Positions 22,279 through 34,366 of a stretch of DNA of 64,000 nt are shown here, in pieces. The first letter of the stretch is position 1. Each line of letters opens with the position of its first letter. Source of the stretch: Azolla caroliniana (Eukaryota; Polypodiophyta); contig JBHGNT010000002.1 in assembly GCA_043228905.1 (NCBI GenBank), positions 10,974,001 through 11,038,000 on the forward strand, in the 5' to 3' direction. The notes beneath the pieces were generated by a model, which saw only the letters and a program-made list of their open reading frames with translations, made no database searches and was not told where the DNA came from. The translations under genes and the position numbers were made by a program.

Positions 22279-23443
22279 ACCGTCGACCTCTTCCGTGGAG
22301 GTTCCTTTTCAGTTTGCCCGTAATTAGACTCACTCCGATTTGACTCGGCGCTGCCGAAGTCATATTCCGACATTTTCTTCTTGCCTTTTTCCTTGCGCGT
22401 AAGCCGTCTCCTTGGCTTCCTGCGTGGGGAATGCACGGCCGAGTCTCCACGACTCGTTGTCTCATCATCTAGTTGGCCATCTCGGCCCAACCCCTCATTC
22501 GGCCCGCTTAGCCAAAATGAGATCGGACTCTCTCTAAGAGCTCCGATGTCCTCATCATACAGAAGCATCTCAGCCTCGCTGACTTCGTCTTTACTAATCA
22601 GAATGGAATCATGAGGTTCTGGAGGTGAAGGCAAGTACCACCAAGGGGATTCATCGAACACGATATCTCGACTTACGTGTACTTCCTTGGTTCGGGGGTT
22701 ATAACATTTATACCCCTTTTGTTCGTTTGGATAGCCGACTAAGATGCACTTTTCGGCTTTGGAATCCAGCTTCCTCCTCTTTTCCTCTGGCACATGCACA
22801 TATGCAATGCTACCGAAGATCCTCATGTGTGCCAAGTTCGGCTTCTTCCCGAAATACAGCTCATGTGGCGACACTCCTCCATTAGCAGAAGTTTGATTCT
22901 GCAAGTAGACAATTGTCTTCACGGCTTCGGCCCAATAGAATTTCGGCATATGCTTCTCTTCAAGCATTGCCCTGGCCGCTTCTTCAATCGTCTGATTCTT
23001 CCACTCGGCTACGCCTTTCTGCTCCGGCGTATATCTACACGAGAATTCGCGTCGAATTCCCTCCTTCCGTAGATAACTTATGAACTGGTCGGAGAAGTAC
23101 TCCTTCCCGCCATCAGACCGTAGGCATTTGATTTGATGCTTTGTTTCCTTTTCCTCAAGGCTCTCAACCTTCAGGAAACATGCGAAGACTTTGCTCTTCT
23201 TCTCAATCATGCATGCCCACGTGTACTGAGTGAAATCATCGATGAAGGTTACAAAGTAACGGCTTCCACCGAGACTCACGTTCTGTGCCGAACCCCACAC
23301 ATCCGAATGGATCAAATCGAGCGGATTACAGCTCTGATTACGCTCGTTGGGGAATGGAAGTCGGTGATGTTTTCCCATCTAACAGGCTTCGCAGATTTGG
23401 CCATTCCGGCCACGAAATTTCGTCAACCCGAAAACAATGTTCT
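22279..23443 (-). pseudogene. A- integrase, best-preserved copia reading here
   Basis: From MGKHHRLPFPNERNQS at 23378 to RKRSTVS at 22272 there is an uninterrupted frame of 368 codons. Core residues: D in IHSDVWGSA, D in CLRSDGGKEYFSD and E region QKGVAEWKN, then KCILVGYPNEQKGYKCYN and the linker [13 protein letters not shown]. One TAG sits upstream near 23380. Gypsy G is inserted at 23443, and 37663 carries the preceding codons. Confidence 0.9.
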
Positions 23444-23890
23444 TGTTGTTCGGTCGACAATTACTACTTTGCTGACAAAGTATAAGACGAATGTTCGTAC
23501 CGAACGTTCTATCAAGAAGTTGTGGTTAGACGAATAGATACTAATTATCTGTAAACTTATCGGTGATAACAAACACCGAGATCGTGACTTATGTAATATA
23601 GTTTAGACAGAAAGAAATAGATGGCAAAAAAAACAATTCGGACATAGAGATTTCCTAACCAAACTTTATATTACTAAATACAACGATAGATTTTTACAAT
23701 GATTTTGGTTCCTTTTATAGGTAATCTGAAGACCTTTTGTGATCAAGAAATCCTACTCCCTATAATTATCAAGAATTACAAAACTTCGTAACTAACAATG
23801 TCCTATTCGGCTATCTACTGAGTCATCGATCCGAACTGTCAATCCAACTCCAACTCCGACTCCGACGTATCTATACTTGTCCGAGTAACA
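23444..23890 (-). repeat. Gypsy G 3' LTR
   Basis: TGTTGTTCGGTCGAC to CGAGTAACA on the plus strand; matches 37198-37662. No clear polypurine tract is visible beside it, unlike the copia elements. Confidence 0.9.
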
Positions 23891-24369
23891 CTTGGCACGT
23901 CCGTGGGCCAAGACGTTGTCCAGCGAACCCACAGAACCCTTTACTCCTGTTGCTCTGAGGAAAGATCTTCCTCCATCTCCAAATCATCGTCTGCATTGTC
24001 CTGCAAAATGTCGAATAAGGAGGGTTCTACTTCTTGTGTTGCCACGCCTACGTCACGTCCATCTTCATCTTCGGTGTCCTCCCCATCGTTGTTTTCCTGG
24101 CGGGCTTCTTCGATCGATGGTCTTGGCTCTACTGAATCCGGTGCTCCAAGTCCAGGTGGTTTGTTACTCTTTTGGCTTCGATATTGTCTAACTCGACAGA
24201 TGTCTCAACATCATGCTTGTCGAATTCCTGCATGACTCAGTTAATTTTTTCTTTAAAATAAGCCGCCATGTCATATAGGTCCTTAGCAATATCTTCCTAA
24301 ACTGTTGTCATTGCTTCCTCCGACATCTTGAGGAAGCATTTGCCCTGAACTTTCCTATTTTCTTTGTTG

Positions 24370-26610
24370 ACTCATGGTAGCGGAAGCTCCGCGGCTTGCG
24401 CCGACCATGTTTGCCAACCCTTCTCCAGCGATTCATTGACCAATTTTAGGGTGTTAATTCGGTGACTTCTAATGATCGCTTGAACCCTATCCTGAGTCAT
24501 TCTAGCCTCAAACTGTGATGTTGCCAAGGTTTTCCACAAATCAATGATTACCGCATTGGTATGTCCTTCTTCCTCCATCAGTTTAGCTTGTGCCACTAAG
24601 AGATCAAGTCACCTTTTCTTGGAGACCGTTTGAATTTCCAGCTTCACTTTCTCTTCATTCCAGTCATTCTGCTGCTGAATCATTTTTTCGTTGATTTCAT
24701 CTATCAGTTTGTCTTTACCAGCCAACTATGTTGTAAAACAAGTCTCTTGGCTCTTGACATACTCTTCCAATTCCTTGACTTGTTACCTTGTAGCCTCTTA
24801 CTGTTGCGCTAACTGTCGGTGTAATTCTTGTATCCCATTATCTTTTTCCCCCAAAGACCTGTCGGCCACCGTTTTTGCCGACTGTAATCGAGCCTCCATT
24901 TCTCTGGACCTATCTTCGGTCTTTTCTGCCTTAATTTCTGCCTCTCTTCGTGCTTTTTCGGCTTGGTCCAACCTCTTTTGTAATTCCGAATCTGTCTCCA
25001 AAGGTTGTCTTTGTGACTCTGGTTTTAATATCTGGTCTCTCGTTTTTTCTAGAGCCACTTGTTCTTCTTGCAGTTTATTCTTCAACTATTGATTCTCTGC
25101 CTGCGTTCGTTTATACTGTGCATTAAGCACATCTGCAACTGTTGTAGCTTGTTTATATAATTCGGACATATCCATGCTGCTCTACTCGCCTTTTCATATT
25201 CTCGGTGGACTTCCACTAGTGCCTCATATAATGGTGGTATCTGAATGGCTTCACCTCTATTTTTAGCATTTCGTTGTCGACCAATTCTATCCACTTCCGC
25301 TTGCTCGTTTGGCGACAGCTCCACATAATGACTTTTGGATTATTATTTGATCTCTGTGCTCTTGCGCCATTCTTTCCGACACTTCTTGAAGTCTTTTAGC
25401 TAACCATTCTACCAGTTCATATGATGTTCTGAACTGCAGAATGGCAGCTAGCTCATGTGTTGTTGTCGGGATGTCAGAAAAACCGAGTGCCTCTTGCACC
25501 GTTGTCGTTGATGCCTTCCCTTTTTGAACTCGTGACATGTCATCTGGGCGGTTTGATCGTTAGTTCTCTTTTTCTTCTGCGCAGGTTGTTCTTGCTCTGG
25601 TCTAGAGTATCTTTGGGACCGTTGTTTCACCCTGCATTGCTTCGGCGGTTGTTGGTCAATGTTGACTCTTCTCGACTCCTGTTGCTGTGAGGGTTGCTCG
25701 TCTGTCGTCCCGCATTGTTGCATCCTCTATGGTTGAAACTCCGGCTCTTGAGTTGGCGGTTGCTGGGCAGGTTCAGGTTGCGGTATTGACTGTTGAGACT
25801 GCGTCGACTGTTGTTTCGATTCTTGTTGTTGCCTTGGGTCCGGTTGGTCAAATTCGGTCTGAGTGGTATCGTCCTACGTTGATTTTTCTTCCCTCCACCC
25901 TTCCCGTTGGACTTGTCGTCGGGTTTGGGATGATTGTACTTGAGGCGGTCGATGCACCTCTGATTGGTTTTCCGGCTCTGAAGTCGGAAATAATACCGAT
26001 ACCCAACAAGCAAAAATGGGCTTCATTTGTTTTCCCTTCTGAACTCCGTTCAGTTGCTCTCTTAGAGCATCTGCCGATAGTAGCCCCCAATCGAAAACTT
26101 CGCCTTCATAAGCGGCGATGATAAATATGGCCCTCTTCTTGGGCATATAGTAGAATCTCGGACTAACAAACCCTACTTCCAATAAAAAATTTGCAACTTC
26201 ATGAAAAAACATATCCCTACCTCCTTGTGTCTGAACACTTTGGCAGAGGGTGAATATTCACCGAAATAAGACTGGAGACCATCCTCTGTGACCTTGTTGA
26301 CAGCATCGAACCCGCCTCTTGGCATCTCCAACATGGCTTTGACCTTCTTATTCGTAATCGTCGAGACATCGATTTCTACCAACAGAGCTACCGCGTTCGG
26401 GTGCGGCTCTGCTTCTGTGACTTTCAAAAATCCCTGTAACTTATTGCGAATGAGCTAGCGGCGCAAGTTATCAGATACGACAATCGGCATGTCGTCGATT
26501 GACAGATCGTCACTCAATGGTGGCTATGAGAAACGTTGTGGGCTATGACGAATAAAATCAAAAAACCTATGAGCTCGAATGCGTTTCTGCTTCTGTGGTG
26601 AAACAGTCAT
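24370..26610 (-). pseudogene. Gypsy G additional ORF after integrase, coiled-coil
   Basis: Lies between integrase and 3' LTR in the same orientation. Reading starts MTVSPQKQKRIRAHRFF at 26610 and runs through DNLRR, LVEIDVSTITNKKVKAML, SYFGEYSPSAKVFRHK, FFHEVANFLLEVGF and VSPRFYYMPKKRA. A Gln/Pro/Arg-rich middle follows, then a long Lys/Glu/Gln-rich, probably coiled-coil part (QKRLDQAEKARREAEIKAE, 24990-24930). Many stops and frame changes. Element F has the same ORF (58725-60540). I do not recognise a known family; it is neither envelope-like nor a clear protease or gag duplicate. Confidence 0.65.
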
Positions 26611-26859
26611 TATAGAAATAGGTTTTAAGAGATTAATTTTTTGCATGATGCCTAGGGAATAAAAGTACTATTAATGTTGTAATGACTAGGCATACTAGTG
26701 TAGTAATGGCTTGAAATAGTAATAATGACTAATAGAAATATGCCTCCACTACTTTTACTTATAGCCTTCTGAAATTACTCCAAGAATCTCTTCGTGACAG
26801 TTAATTATGATTTGGCAAGAAAATATTCTATAGTTAGTTTCTTTTTTTTTCTTTTTTAC

Positions 26860-28000
26860 TTTTCTTCCAATTCAGCCTTGAATGGATTTTCTAGCATGTG
26901 TCCATGATATGGTTTAAGCCGGAAACCATTGACCCATTTTGGTAAAATCTCACCTGATAGGGTTCCCAATTGATACGTACCATTTTTACTGTTCACGATC
27001 CAAACTGGTCCCGTCCATCTATACCGAAGTTTTCCTGTTATCGCCCCCATCTTGGTCTGGAAAACCAGTACTGGTTTCTCGATTCCGAATTGAGCTTTGG
27101 TTTTTCGTCAATGTCGATTTACAGATGCCTTTGTTTGCCTTTACTTGTGCTCCAAAGCTGTCATAGCTTGTGATGGGTCTTCTAACAACAATAAAGATTC
27201 TTTCCGAATTTGCTCCGACTGTAGTTCATTTAATTTTTCAGTTGCTTGTGTTTGGAGTGTCGGAATCTGGAATTCGATTGGCATCACTGCCTCCAATCCA
27301 AAAGTCATTCGGAAAGGTGTTGATTTAATAGATGTTTTGTACGACGTGCAATATGCCCATAAAGCACTATGCAACTTTTGATCCCAGTCCGTACGATTCT
27401 CATTTACTATCTTCTTGAGTATCGTCTGTAGAGTTTTGTTTGTTAACTATGCCAATCCATTCGCTTGTGGATAGTAAGGCATGCTTTTCTTATGAACCAC
27501 TGCATAGTAGGTAGACAATTCATGAACAAGTTTGTTAATGAAATGCGTACCTTGATCGCTCACTAATTCTATTGGGCAACCGAATGAACACCATATACTT
27601 CCGTACAAATTTTTTGTTGTTGAAGCTGCCATATTATCCCTAAGAGCTTTAGCTTCTACCCACTTTGTACAGTAGTTAGTAGCCACTATAATATATGTAT
27701 TGCCTGTTCTTACTGCTGCCGGTTTGAATGGGCCTACAAAATCCAAACCCCATTTCTGGAAAGGTTCAAGAGGTAACACAGGTTGAAACGGCATTCGGTC
27801 CCTTTCTGTCGGTTGTCCCATACGTTGGCATAAATCACATTTCCGACAATATTCGACTGCATCCTTCATCATTGTCGGCCACCATAAGCCATTGTTCCAT
27901 ATTTTTCTTGTTGTGGTTCCTCCACCATAGTGACCTACTGCGATTCCTGAAGAATGACCGATTTTTCGAATTGTCGTACTGTTCTTCTCCAAATACCATC
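26860..28000 (-). pseudogene. Gypsy G integrase
   Basis: Zinc-finger part (KIWNNGLWWPTMMKDAVEYC, CDLCQRMG), core GLDFVGPFKPAAVRTGNTY, ELVSDQGTHFINKLV (second Asp) and SMPYYPQANGLA (catalytic Glu not visible because the frame stops). Then HSALWAYCTSYKTSIKST, MTFGLEAVMPIEFQ and a C-terminal GKLRYRWTGPVWI and LKPYHGH. TAG and frame changes near 27447 and 27140. Confidence 0.86.
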
Positions 28001-29641
28001 TGCTCCTTTATGATACAGAGTGTCGTTCAAAAGACAAAAATTACGACTCCGTACCACCAAACTTTTCCTTTTGTCTGCCGATAAATGTTTGGGTGGTAAC
28101 CCTGTTGTAAGAAATATTGTCATTACTGAGATCCAACCATCCTCACTTTCTTCATTTACACCTTGTGCATTTACTGCTTCCACTCGAAAAAGCTGGCCAT
28201 CCGGAAAATCATCCTTGACACCTGTGCCTTCTTCTCCTGACCCCAGTCGACTGAGATAATCGGCCATTGCATGATGTACTCCTGGCCGATGTAAAATGTC
28301 AAATTCGAATTCTTGGAGTAGAAGAGCCCATCTTGCTAGCTTGCCAGTTAACTCTTGTTTCGAGACCAAATAAAGAAGAGCCGAATGATCAACATGAAAT
28401 GTAAACTTTTTCCCCAAAAGATAGTGTCGAAATTTATTGACACTATAGATCATTCCTAAAGCTTCCCTCTCAGTGGTAGAGTAATTTCTTTCTGCCGTCG
28501 AGAGTTTCCGACTAGCATAGTAAACTAGCCTGTACCAATTTGGTTTGGTTAACTGCATTAATGCACTTTCAATTGCGATGTCTGATGCATCAACAAAAAC
28601 ATGGAATGGCTTATTCCAGTCAGGTGGTTGAACGACTGGAACTTTGGACAACATTTTCTTCAGAAAATCATATGCATCCTGTTCCACACTTGTCCACTCA
28701 AAAGGAACTTTGTGTACTGTTGTATGTAAGGGAATGGTGATATTCGCAAGATATCTTATCATTCGGCTGTGCCATCTAATCTACCCCAAAACCGGACTGA
28801 GAGCTTTAGCATTTGTGGGTGCCGGTGCTTCTAGTATGGCTTTAACCTTGTTAGAGTCCACTGCAATTCCTTCCTGACTGACAATATGGCCTAATAATGT
28901 GCCACTAGTGACCCCGAATGCACATTTTGTCGGATTTAAACTAAGTCGTCCTTCCCAACATTTCTCCAAACATAGTCGTAAATGCTCAAAATGTTCGGTT
29001 TTCTGACTATAAACATCAAAATCATCCAAAAATACTTGCATAAAGGCAGGAATGTAATTCCCAAATATTTCCTGTATCACTCTTTGAAATATCGTCGAAG
29101 CAGTCTTCAAGCCAAACATCATTACTACCGCTACAAACACTCCCCATTCTGTAACAAAAGCTGTCTTTTCTTAATCTTCCAGATTCATCCGAACCTGATT
29201 ATAACCACTAAAACCATCTAGGAAACTATATATTTCATGGCCAGCTACTGCATCCAATATACCATCCGTAAATGGTAATGGAAACGCATCCATAACGATA
29301 GCCGCATTTAGTTTTCCGTAGTCAACACATACCCGAATCTTGCCATTCTTTTTCGGAACTACGATGATTGGACTTAACCATGTTGATTTTTTCACCGGAC
29401 GAATAAACCCTACTTTCAAAATTTTATCTATTTCTTCTTTAACTTTAATAGCTTAATTAGGATTTATCTGGTACCTGCGTTGTTGAATTGGCTTTGCATC
29501 CTTATGCAGGTTGATTTGATGTTGACAAAAAATTGGATCTAGTCCCTTCATATCTTCAAAAGACCAGGCAAAGACATGCTTATATTGCTTTAATAATGCT
29601 ATTAACCTTTGTTTGTCCGCTTCTAACACGTTCGTGTTCAC
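28001..29641 (-). pseudogene. Gypsy G reverse transcriptase and RNase H
   Basis: RT: KHVFAWSFEDMKGLDP, VKKSTWLSPIIVVPKKNGK, VCVDYGKLN, FLDGFSGYNQVRMN, FMQVFLDDFDVY (catalytic F-x-DD) and KCAFGVTSGTLLGHIVS. RNase H: HVFVDASDIAIESAL, SRKLSTAERNYSTTEREAL, FHVDHSALLYLVSKQELTG and HHAMADYLSRLGSGE. In-frame stops near 29455, 29170 and 28780. RT begins at 29641 next to the DUF7869 block. Confidence 0.9.
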
Positions 29642-29992
29642 AAGTGGAAGGATCGCGCATAAATGGAAGGATAAGGGAAATTTTGGTTGATTTTAGGGCT
29701 TTTTCAATGATTTTACAAAACACATTGATACCAGTATCATACATGTTCAAGCATGCTATGAAAAAGGTCAAAAATCCACTATTTTCGTGATTTAGAAGTA
29801 ACTAAAAAAAGAGGAATTTCAAAAAGTTACATTCTCAATTTATATCACAAACTTTACAAGCAATGTTATTTTATAAGAAACGATTTTTTAGAAATCATAA
29901 GAATTAAAAACACATGCTTTTATATTACTCGATTTGTTATAAGCGGAATGTAGTTACACTTAATAGCCAAATATACATTCATGATCACTCCT

Positions 29993-32782
29993 TTACGGAG
30001 AATCACTACTATAACTAATATACAATGACGATTCCTCCTCGTCATCCTCGGATGTACCAATTAGTGCATTATCTTCGTCATAAACCAAATGGTTTGACTC
30101 TAGATTATATGTAGCAGATCTCATTTGCCTTTGACTCGAGCCACCTTGTAGACCTGGTAATTTTTCTTTTATTATATCTATTGTTGACTTCCTTAATCGT
30201 TTGGCTTTTGTAAGTGTGAAGTCATACACGATGATATCCACATCAGAGATATCAAGGGTTGATGTGTTATGAATGTTTCGCTTCCTCTTCCTACCTCCCC
30301 TTCTTGTTGGGCATTCAATCATCTCCAATGTATACTTACTTGTAAAAGCATTTGCACTTCTATTGTTGTACCAATGAACATTTAGAGACTTGATTGTGTT
30401 TTCTATTTCATGCATTAGGACTTCTAGAATTTTACCAACCCAAAATTGGTGGCCATGTGAGTTCCCATCAGCCGGTGTTGCAATCAACATCCACGCGGTG
30501 AGCTCTTGCAAATTGCCTTTCCATCTAGCTTCGGCTGCTTTGGTCTTCCGTGGTCCCACATAAATGTCTCTTTGTTGTGGATGGACCAAGCTGTCATTAA
30601 TCGCATTTGTTGGTTGCTCCGGAGTTCTATTTACACGATCATGTTGCAGCGACCATGTGAATGGCGTTTCCAAATTCCAATTATCACCAAATACACAATG
30701 GTCTATAATTCCTTTCTGATCACTATAAAATACATCCCACCATGACGTGTCTTGTTGTGCGGCATATTTCTTGGCGGCCTCAATATGCTTTCTTTTTTCT
30801 TCTAAGGTTTGGAGTCATGATCGTTTTTGTTCCGATATCAAGTCACTCAGCAACTGTCCTTTCTTCTCAATTGGCATTTGCTTAGCTCCATGGACAATTG
30901 TACTCGGCATACAAAGTAATAACTAGCAACCACCTTCAGGTTCCCATGTTGTAGAAGATGAATATTGTTTAGCATACAAAAGTGTAGAACCACTTATTCC
31001 ATTTTTCTTTATCATAAAAATGTAATTGAAACTTATATTGTTTAACTGAGCAAGCACTTTAACAATCCCACCACCCCCATCTGATATATATCTCTTAAAG
31101 TCATATACCTCCTTCAAGTGTAACACTTTTGGGCGTGGTGTATATGCATCACAAATGACATCAAATAGTTTAGGTAAAGTGAAAGCATCATGCCGAGACA
31201 ACTGTCTGGAGAATGTGCTAAACATCTTATCAATATGGTCATGTGTGTGGCCAACCAAAAGAAAATTGACTTTCACTTTCCTAAACAATTCTTGGTTGAC
31301 CAACATACTTAGATAGTCAACCATAGTTGAATTTTTGTTCTCTCTAGCAGTATTGTCCAATTCAATGTATAGAACAGGGGGGAAAGGTTGGCCCCAAGAC
31401 ATCAAAACTCGGTGAATGATTGTAACTGTTAGGTTAGGGTCATTGTGAACATTGGGGTATGTAATGAAGACGTGAGGTCCAACAAACCTATTATAAGCCA
31501 AGCATCCCACCAAGTGCATTTGAACAAGGCACTCATCATTGACATCTTTGGGGAGCCTCCGCATATGCGGCAAACATGTCTTCTTCTGGTCCATGCCATC
31601 TATCATTAAGCACATGTATTGTTCGGGCCTCTTCAAACACTTCTCTCTATGATGCATCGCCTTCTTTCGTTCTAATGATTGTGCCTCACGATGCTCTTGT
31701 AGTAACTTCTTACTCATATCCTTTTCCATTGATGTCTTTGCACCTTTAGCCAAACTTTTAAGATTTGCACAAATGGAACAATACCCCATCATGCGTACTT
31801 TACGTGGAATGATAACATTTGAAAACCGAGTTGTCCATAATCTTGTGAATTGGTTATAGGTGATAGACTTATTACGTGAGCCCACCATATCAAATCGATA
31901 GACATCATAAACTTCCCGATGTGTATAATTATCAGAAAGGTGCATCCTACCTGCAATGGGCATTACTTCACAATTTAATTAAAAGTAACTTTTCATCCAA
32001 CCACTAGCATGTCTTCCAATTGCACCTTTCATACTTGGAACCTCTTTACAATTGAGCATTTGATCCCCGCTAAGTAGACGTTGTTGTACTCTATGTAGCC
32101 GCATGTTACTAAAACATAACACAATTTTGAATGCAACTCTACATATCTGTTGCGCATGGAAGATATAATACTCGAATGATACTTTGATCCCCGTACATTT
32201 GTCAGATACTAGTTGCATATGTGACTCGAGGTAAGTGTCTTGCTCATCACCAGTCATCGAAAAATAGTATCGCCTTAATTCTCGCAACTTTGATTTTCCA
32301 ATCATAGACATACAACCACGGGCACAACATATTTTTTTGACATCAAATCCAATCTGTTTATCTGATGTCACCAACCTAAATCTAGCCAGACGAATTCTTC
32401 GTGGGATTCTTCTAATATGCATAGGGCTTCCAGATTTCTCTTCCTGCATAGAGGTTGGTGTAACCTTGTTACAATCTAATTCTTTGTTGTGACCATCGCC
32501 AATGTTATTCGATGTTTCATTGGCACTACCTTCATTCTCTGTATCTTTATTAATATCGTATTCTTCAATAGAGAACTCTTCACATGTGTCATTATTTACA
32601 TTCCCTGTAGGTGAAGATGAGCTCAGACAATATTCTTCAATAGAATATGGTGAGTCTGTTGATAGACAATATTCTTCAATAGAATATGGTGAGTCTGTCG
32701 ACATACAATACTCTTCAGTAGAAAACGTCGAGTCTGATGACAAACAATATTCTTCAATCAACAATGGTGAATCTTTACTCAT
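29993..32782 (-). pseudogene. DUF7869-type transposase-like protein, three stops
   Basis: A single frame of 930 codons from ATG 32782 with only three stops: TAA (31979-31981), TAG (30923-30925) and TGA (30815-30817), no frameshift and no intron. Residues 1-60 hold four or five copies of a 13-14 residue repeat (DSPYSIEEYCLST). A Cys-containing part (KKICCARGCMSMIGKSKLR) follows. The core has GYCSICANLKS, LMIDGMDQKKTCLPH (Asp about 395), YIELDNTARENKN (Asp about 476) and FLLVGHTHDHIDKMFS (about 508-523). These words are typical of proteins listed in public databases as DUF7869 (from memory), often thought to be transposase-derived; a DDE/RNase-H-like fold is my inference. The C-terminus is basic then acidic (RRGGRKRKRN; TSEDDEEESS). 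Confidence 0.75.
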
Positions 32783-33067
32783 GGCTTAAGGTGTAGATAG
32801 GGCTCTGTAAGTTATGTGCTTAGGCTAAGGCAAAAAACTAATAAGCTCCTCTCTAAACATAAACTTCTCTCTAAACAAAAGCTCCCTCAATAGAATGTCT
32901 ATATTATTTAATATTATATTAATACAATACATAAAAATATTATTTTTAATATAGTAATTGTATTTAAAATATCAATAATTATTTAAAATAGGTCTATATG
33001 AAGTTAAATCAAGTATAATATAAATCCAATCATTACCAAGCCATAAATATGTTGGATTAAAGTTAAA

Positions 33068-33250
33068 ATCATTGGCTAATTAATGGCACCCATATTTGAT
33101 ATAGAACCTCTCAATCATTGGTTCATTAATGCTCCCCATTGTAAATATTAGACTTATCAATCATTGGTTAATTCATGCCCACATCAGCAATTCAGAGTCA
33201 TAAAAATATTGCTTTTAGTAATCAATCATTGGTACATTCATGAACCTCTA
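33068..33250. repeat. Four spaced copies of a 20-bp word
   Basis: CAATCATTGGTTAATTCATG and variants occur at about 33068, 33113, 33160 and 33224, about 45-65 bp apart, in AT-rich DNA upstream of the DUF7869 gene start. Confidence 0.75.
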
Positions 33251-33460
33251 TCATTGTCTCTTTCATGACCTTTAAAGTCATTGTAAGTTGTTATGACTAT
33301 AAAAGATTCATCAATATGTTAGTTTGACTTTGTAATCATTAATGGAATCATAAGTTACTCTAGTTAATGTGGCTGTGGTTACTAACTAACTAACCTCAAA
33401 CTTACCAACATTGGTTAAGGTGACTATGGTTACTTTAACCACTGTAGTCAATCCCTATAA

Positions 33461-33618
33461 ATAGGAAGACCCTGTCATAATTCACTCACAAGAGCACACA
33501 AGAGCATACAAGAGCACACAGAGAGAACAGAGCACAAAGCACGAAAGCACAATCTCCGCCTCCACTGCCACACGATCAACCATGTCTTCAAAGAGAATCG
33601 AGCGCCAGGACTCCAAGT
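33461..33618 (+). promoter_or_regulatory. Plus-strand TATA region with short reading frame
   Basis: CCCTATAAATAGGAAG gives a TATA box at about 33464-33472, followed by a leader with repeated AAGAGCACACAAGAGCAT words and an ATG at 33582 opening a 12-codon reading (MSSKRIERQDSK, stop). It points away from the DUF7869 gene and into the palindrome array. A promoter is plausible from composition; no downstream gene was found. Confidence 0.4.
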
Positions 33619-33663
33619 AGGCCTCTGACACTGTGGACATTTTTGTAAATATGTTTTGTCACT

Positions 33664-34366
33664 CAAGAACTCGATACGCCGTATCGAGTTCCTGTATAAA
33701 ATACAAACTTTTTACAGGAACTGGATACGGCGTATCGAGTTCCTCTTTTTTCTTTCCTTTTTAAACAGGAACTCGATACGGCGTATCGAGTTCCTCTGTC
33801 TTCTTTGCTTTTTAAACAGGAACTTGATATGGCGTATTGAGTTCCTCTATTTTCTTTGCTTTTTAAACAGGAACTCGATACGCAGTATCGAGTTCCTGTG
33901 TGTTCTTTGCTTTTTAAACACGAACTCGATACGGCGTATGGAGTTCCTGTTTAAAGTTAAGACTTTAAACAGGGTTTAGGGTTTATTTAAAAAGCAAAGA
34001 ACACACAGGAACTCGATACGGCGCTTTTTAAACAGGAACTCGATACGCCGTATCGAGTCCCTGTTTAAAAAGCAAAGAACACACAGGAACTCGATACGGC
34101 ATATCAAGTTCTTGTTTAAAGTTAAGGTTTTAAATACGAACTCGATACGCCGTATCGAGTCCCTTTTAAAAAGCAAAGAACACAGAGGAACAAAATACGT
34201 TGTATCGAGTTCCTCTATTCTCTTTGCTTTTTAAACAGGAACTCGATACGACGTATCGAGTTCTTGTGCAATATTTGTGTTTAAAACAGGAACTCGATAA
34301 GGTATGTCGAGTTCCTGGATTATGTTTGCGTTTTAAATAGGAACTCGATACGGTGTATCGAGTTCC
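33664..34366. repeat. Array of about 14 palindromes, about 50-bp period
   Basis: Each unit centres on AACTCGATACG/CGTATCGAGTT, a near-perfect palindrome of about 26 bp. Units at about 33666, 33716, 33768, 33818, 33870, 33920, 34009 (half), 34034, 34084, 34136, 34187, 34237, 34288 and 34339. Linkers are TTCTTTGCTTTTTAAACA on the left and its reverse complement on much of the right, so the array has an inverted organisation around about 33970, where GGGTTTAGGGTTT occurs. Open readings in both strands are produced by the repeat. Confidence 0.93.

Noticed and set aside
24370-26610. Envelope-like gene in gypsy G
   Set aside because: No signal peptide, transmembrane segment or furin-type site was seen; the end is coiled-coil and highly charged.
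26938-27400. Plus-strand readings opposite gypsy G integrase
   Set aside because: They are shadows: the minus frame contains conserved integrase words in the right order.
33656-34176. Readings with repeated SIRRIEFL words on both strands
   Set aside because: Products of the palindrome array; both strands read alike because the repeat is a palindrome.
33664-34366. CRISPR-like array (regular repeats and spacers)
   Set aside because: Period is regular, but the linkers are repeats themselves and the setting is a plant retrotransposon nest with no cas genes.
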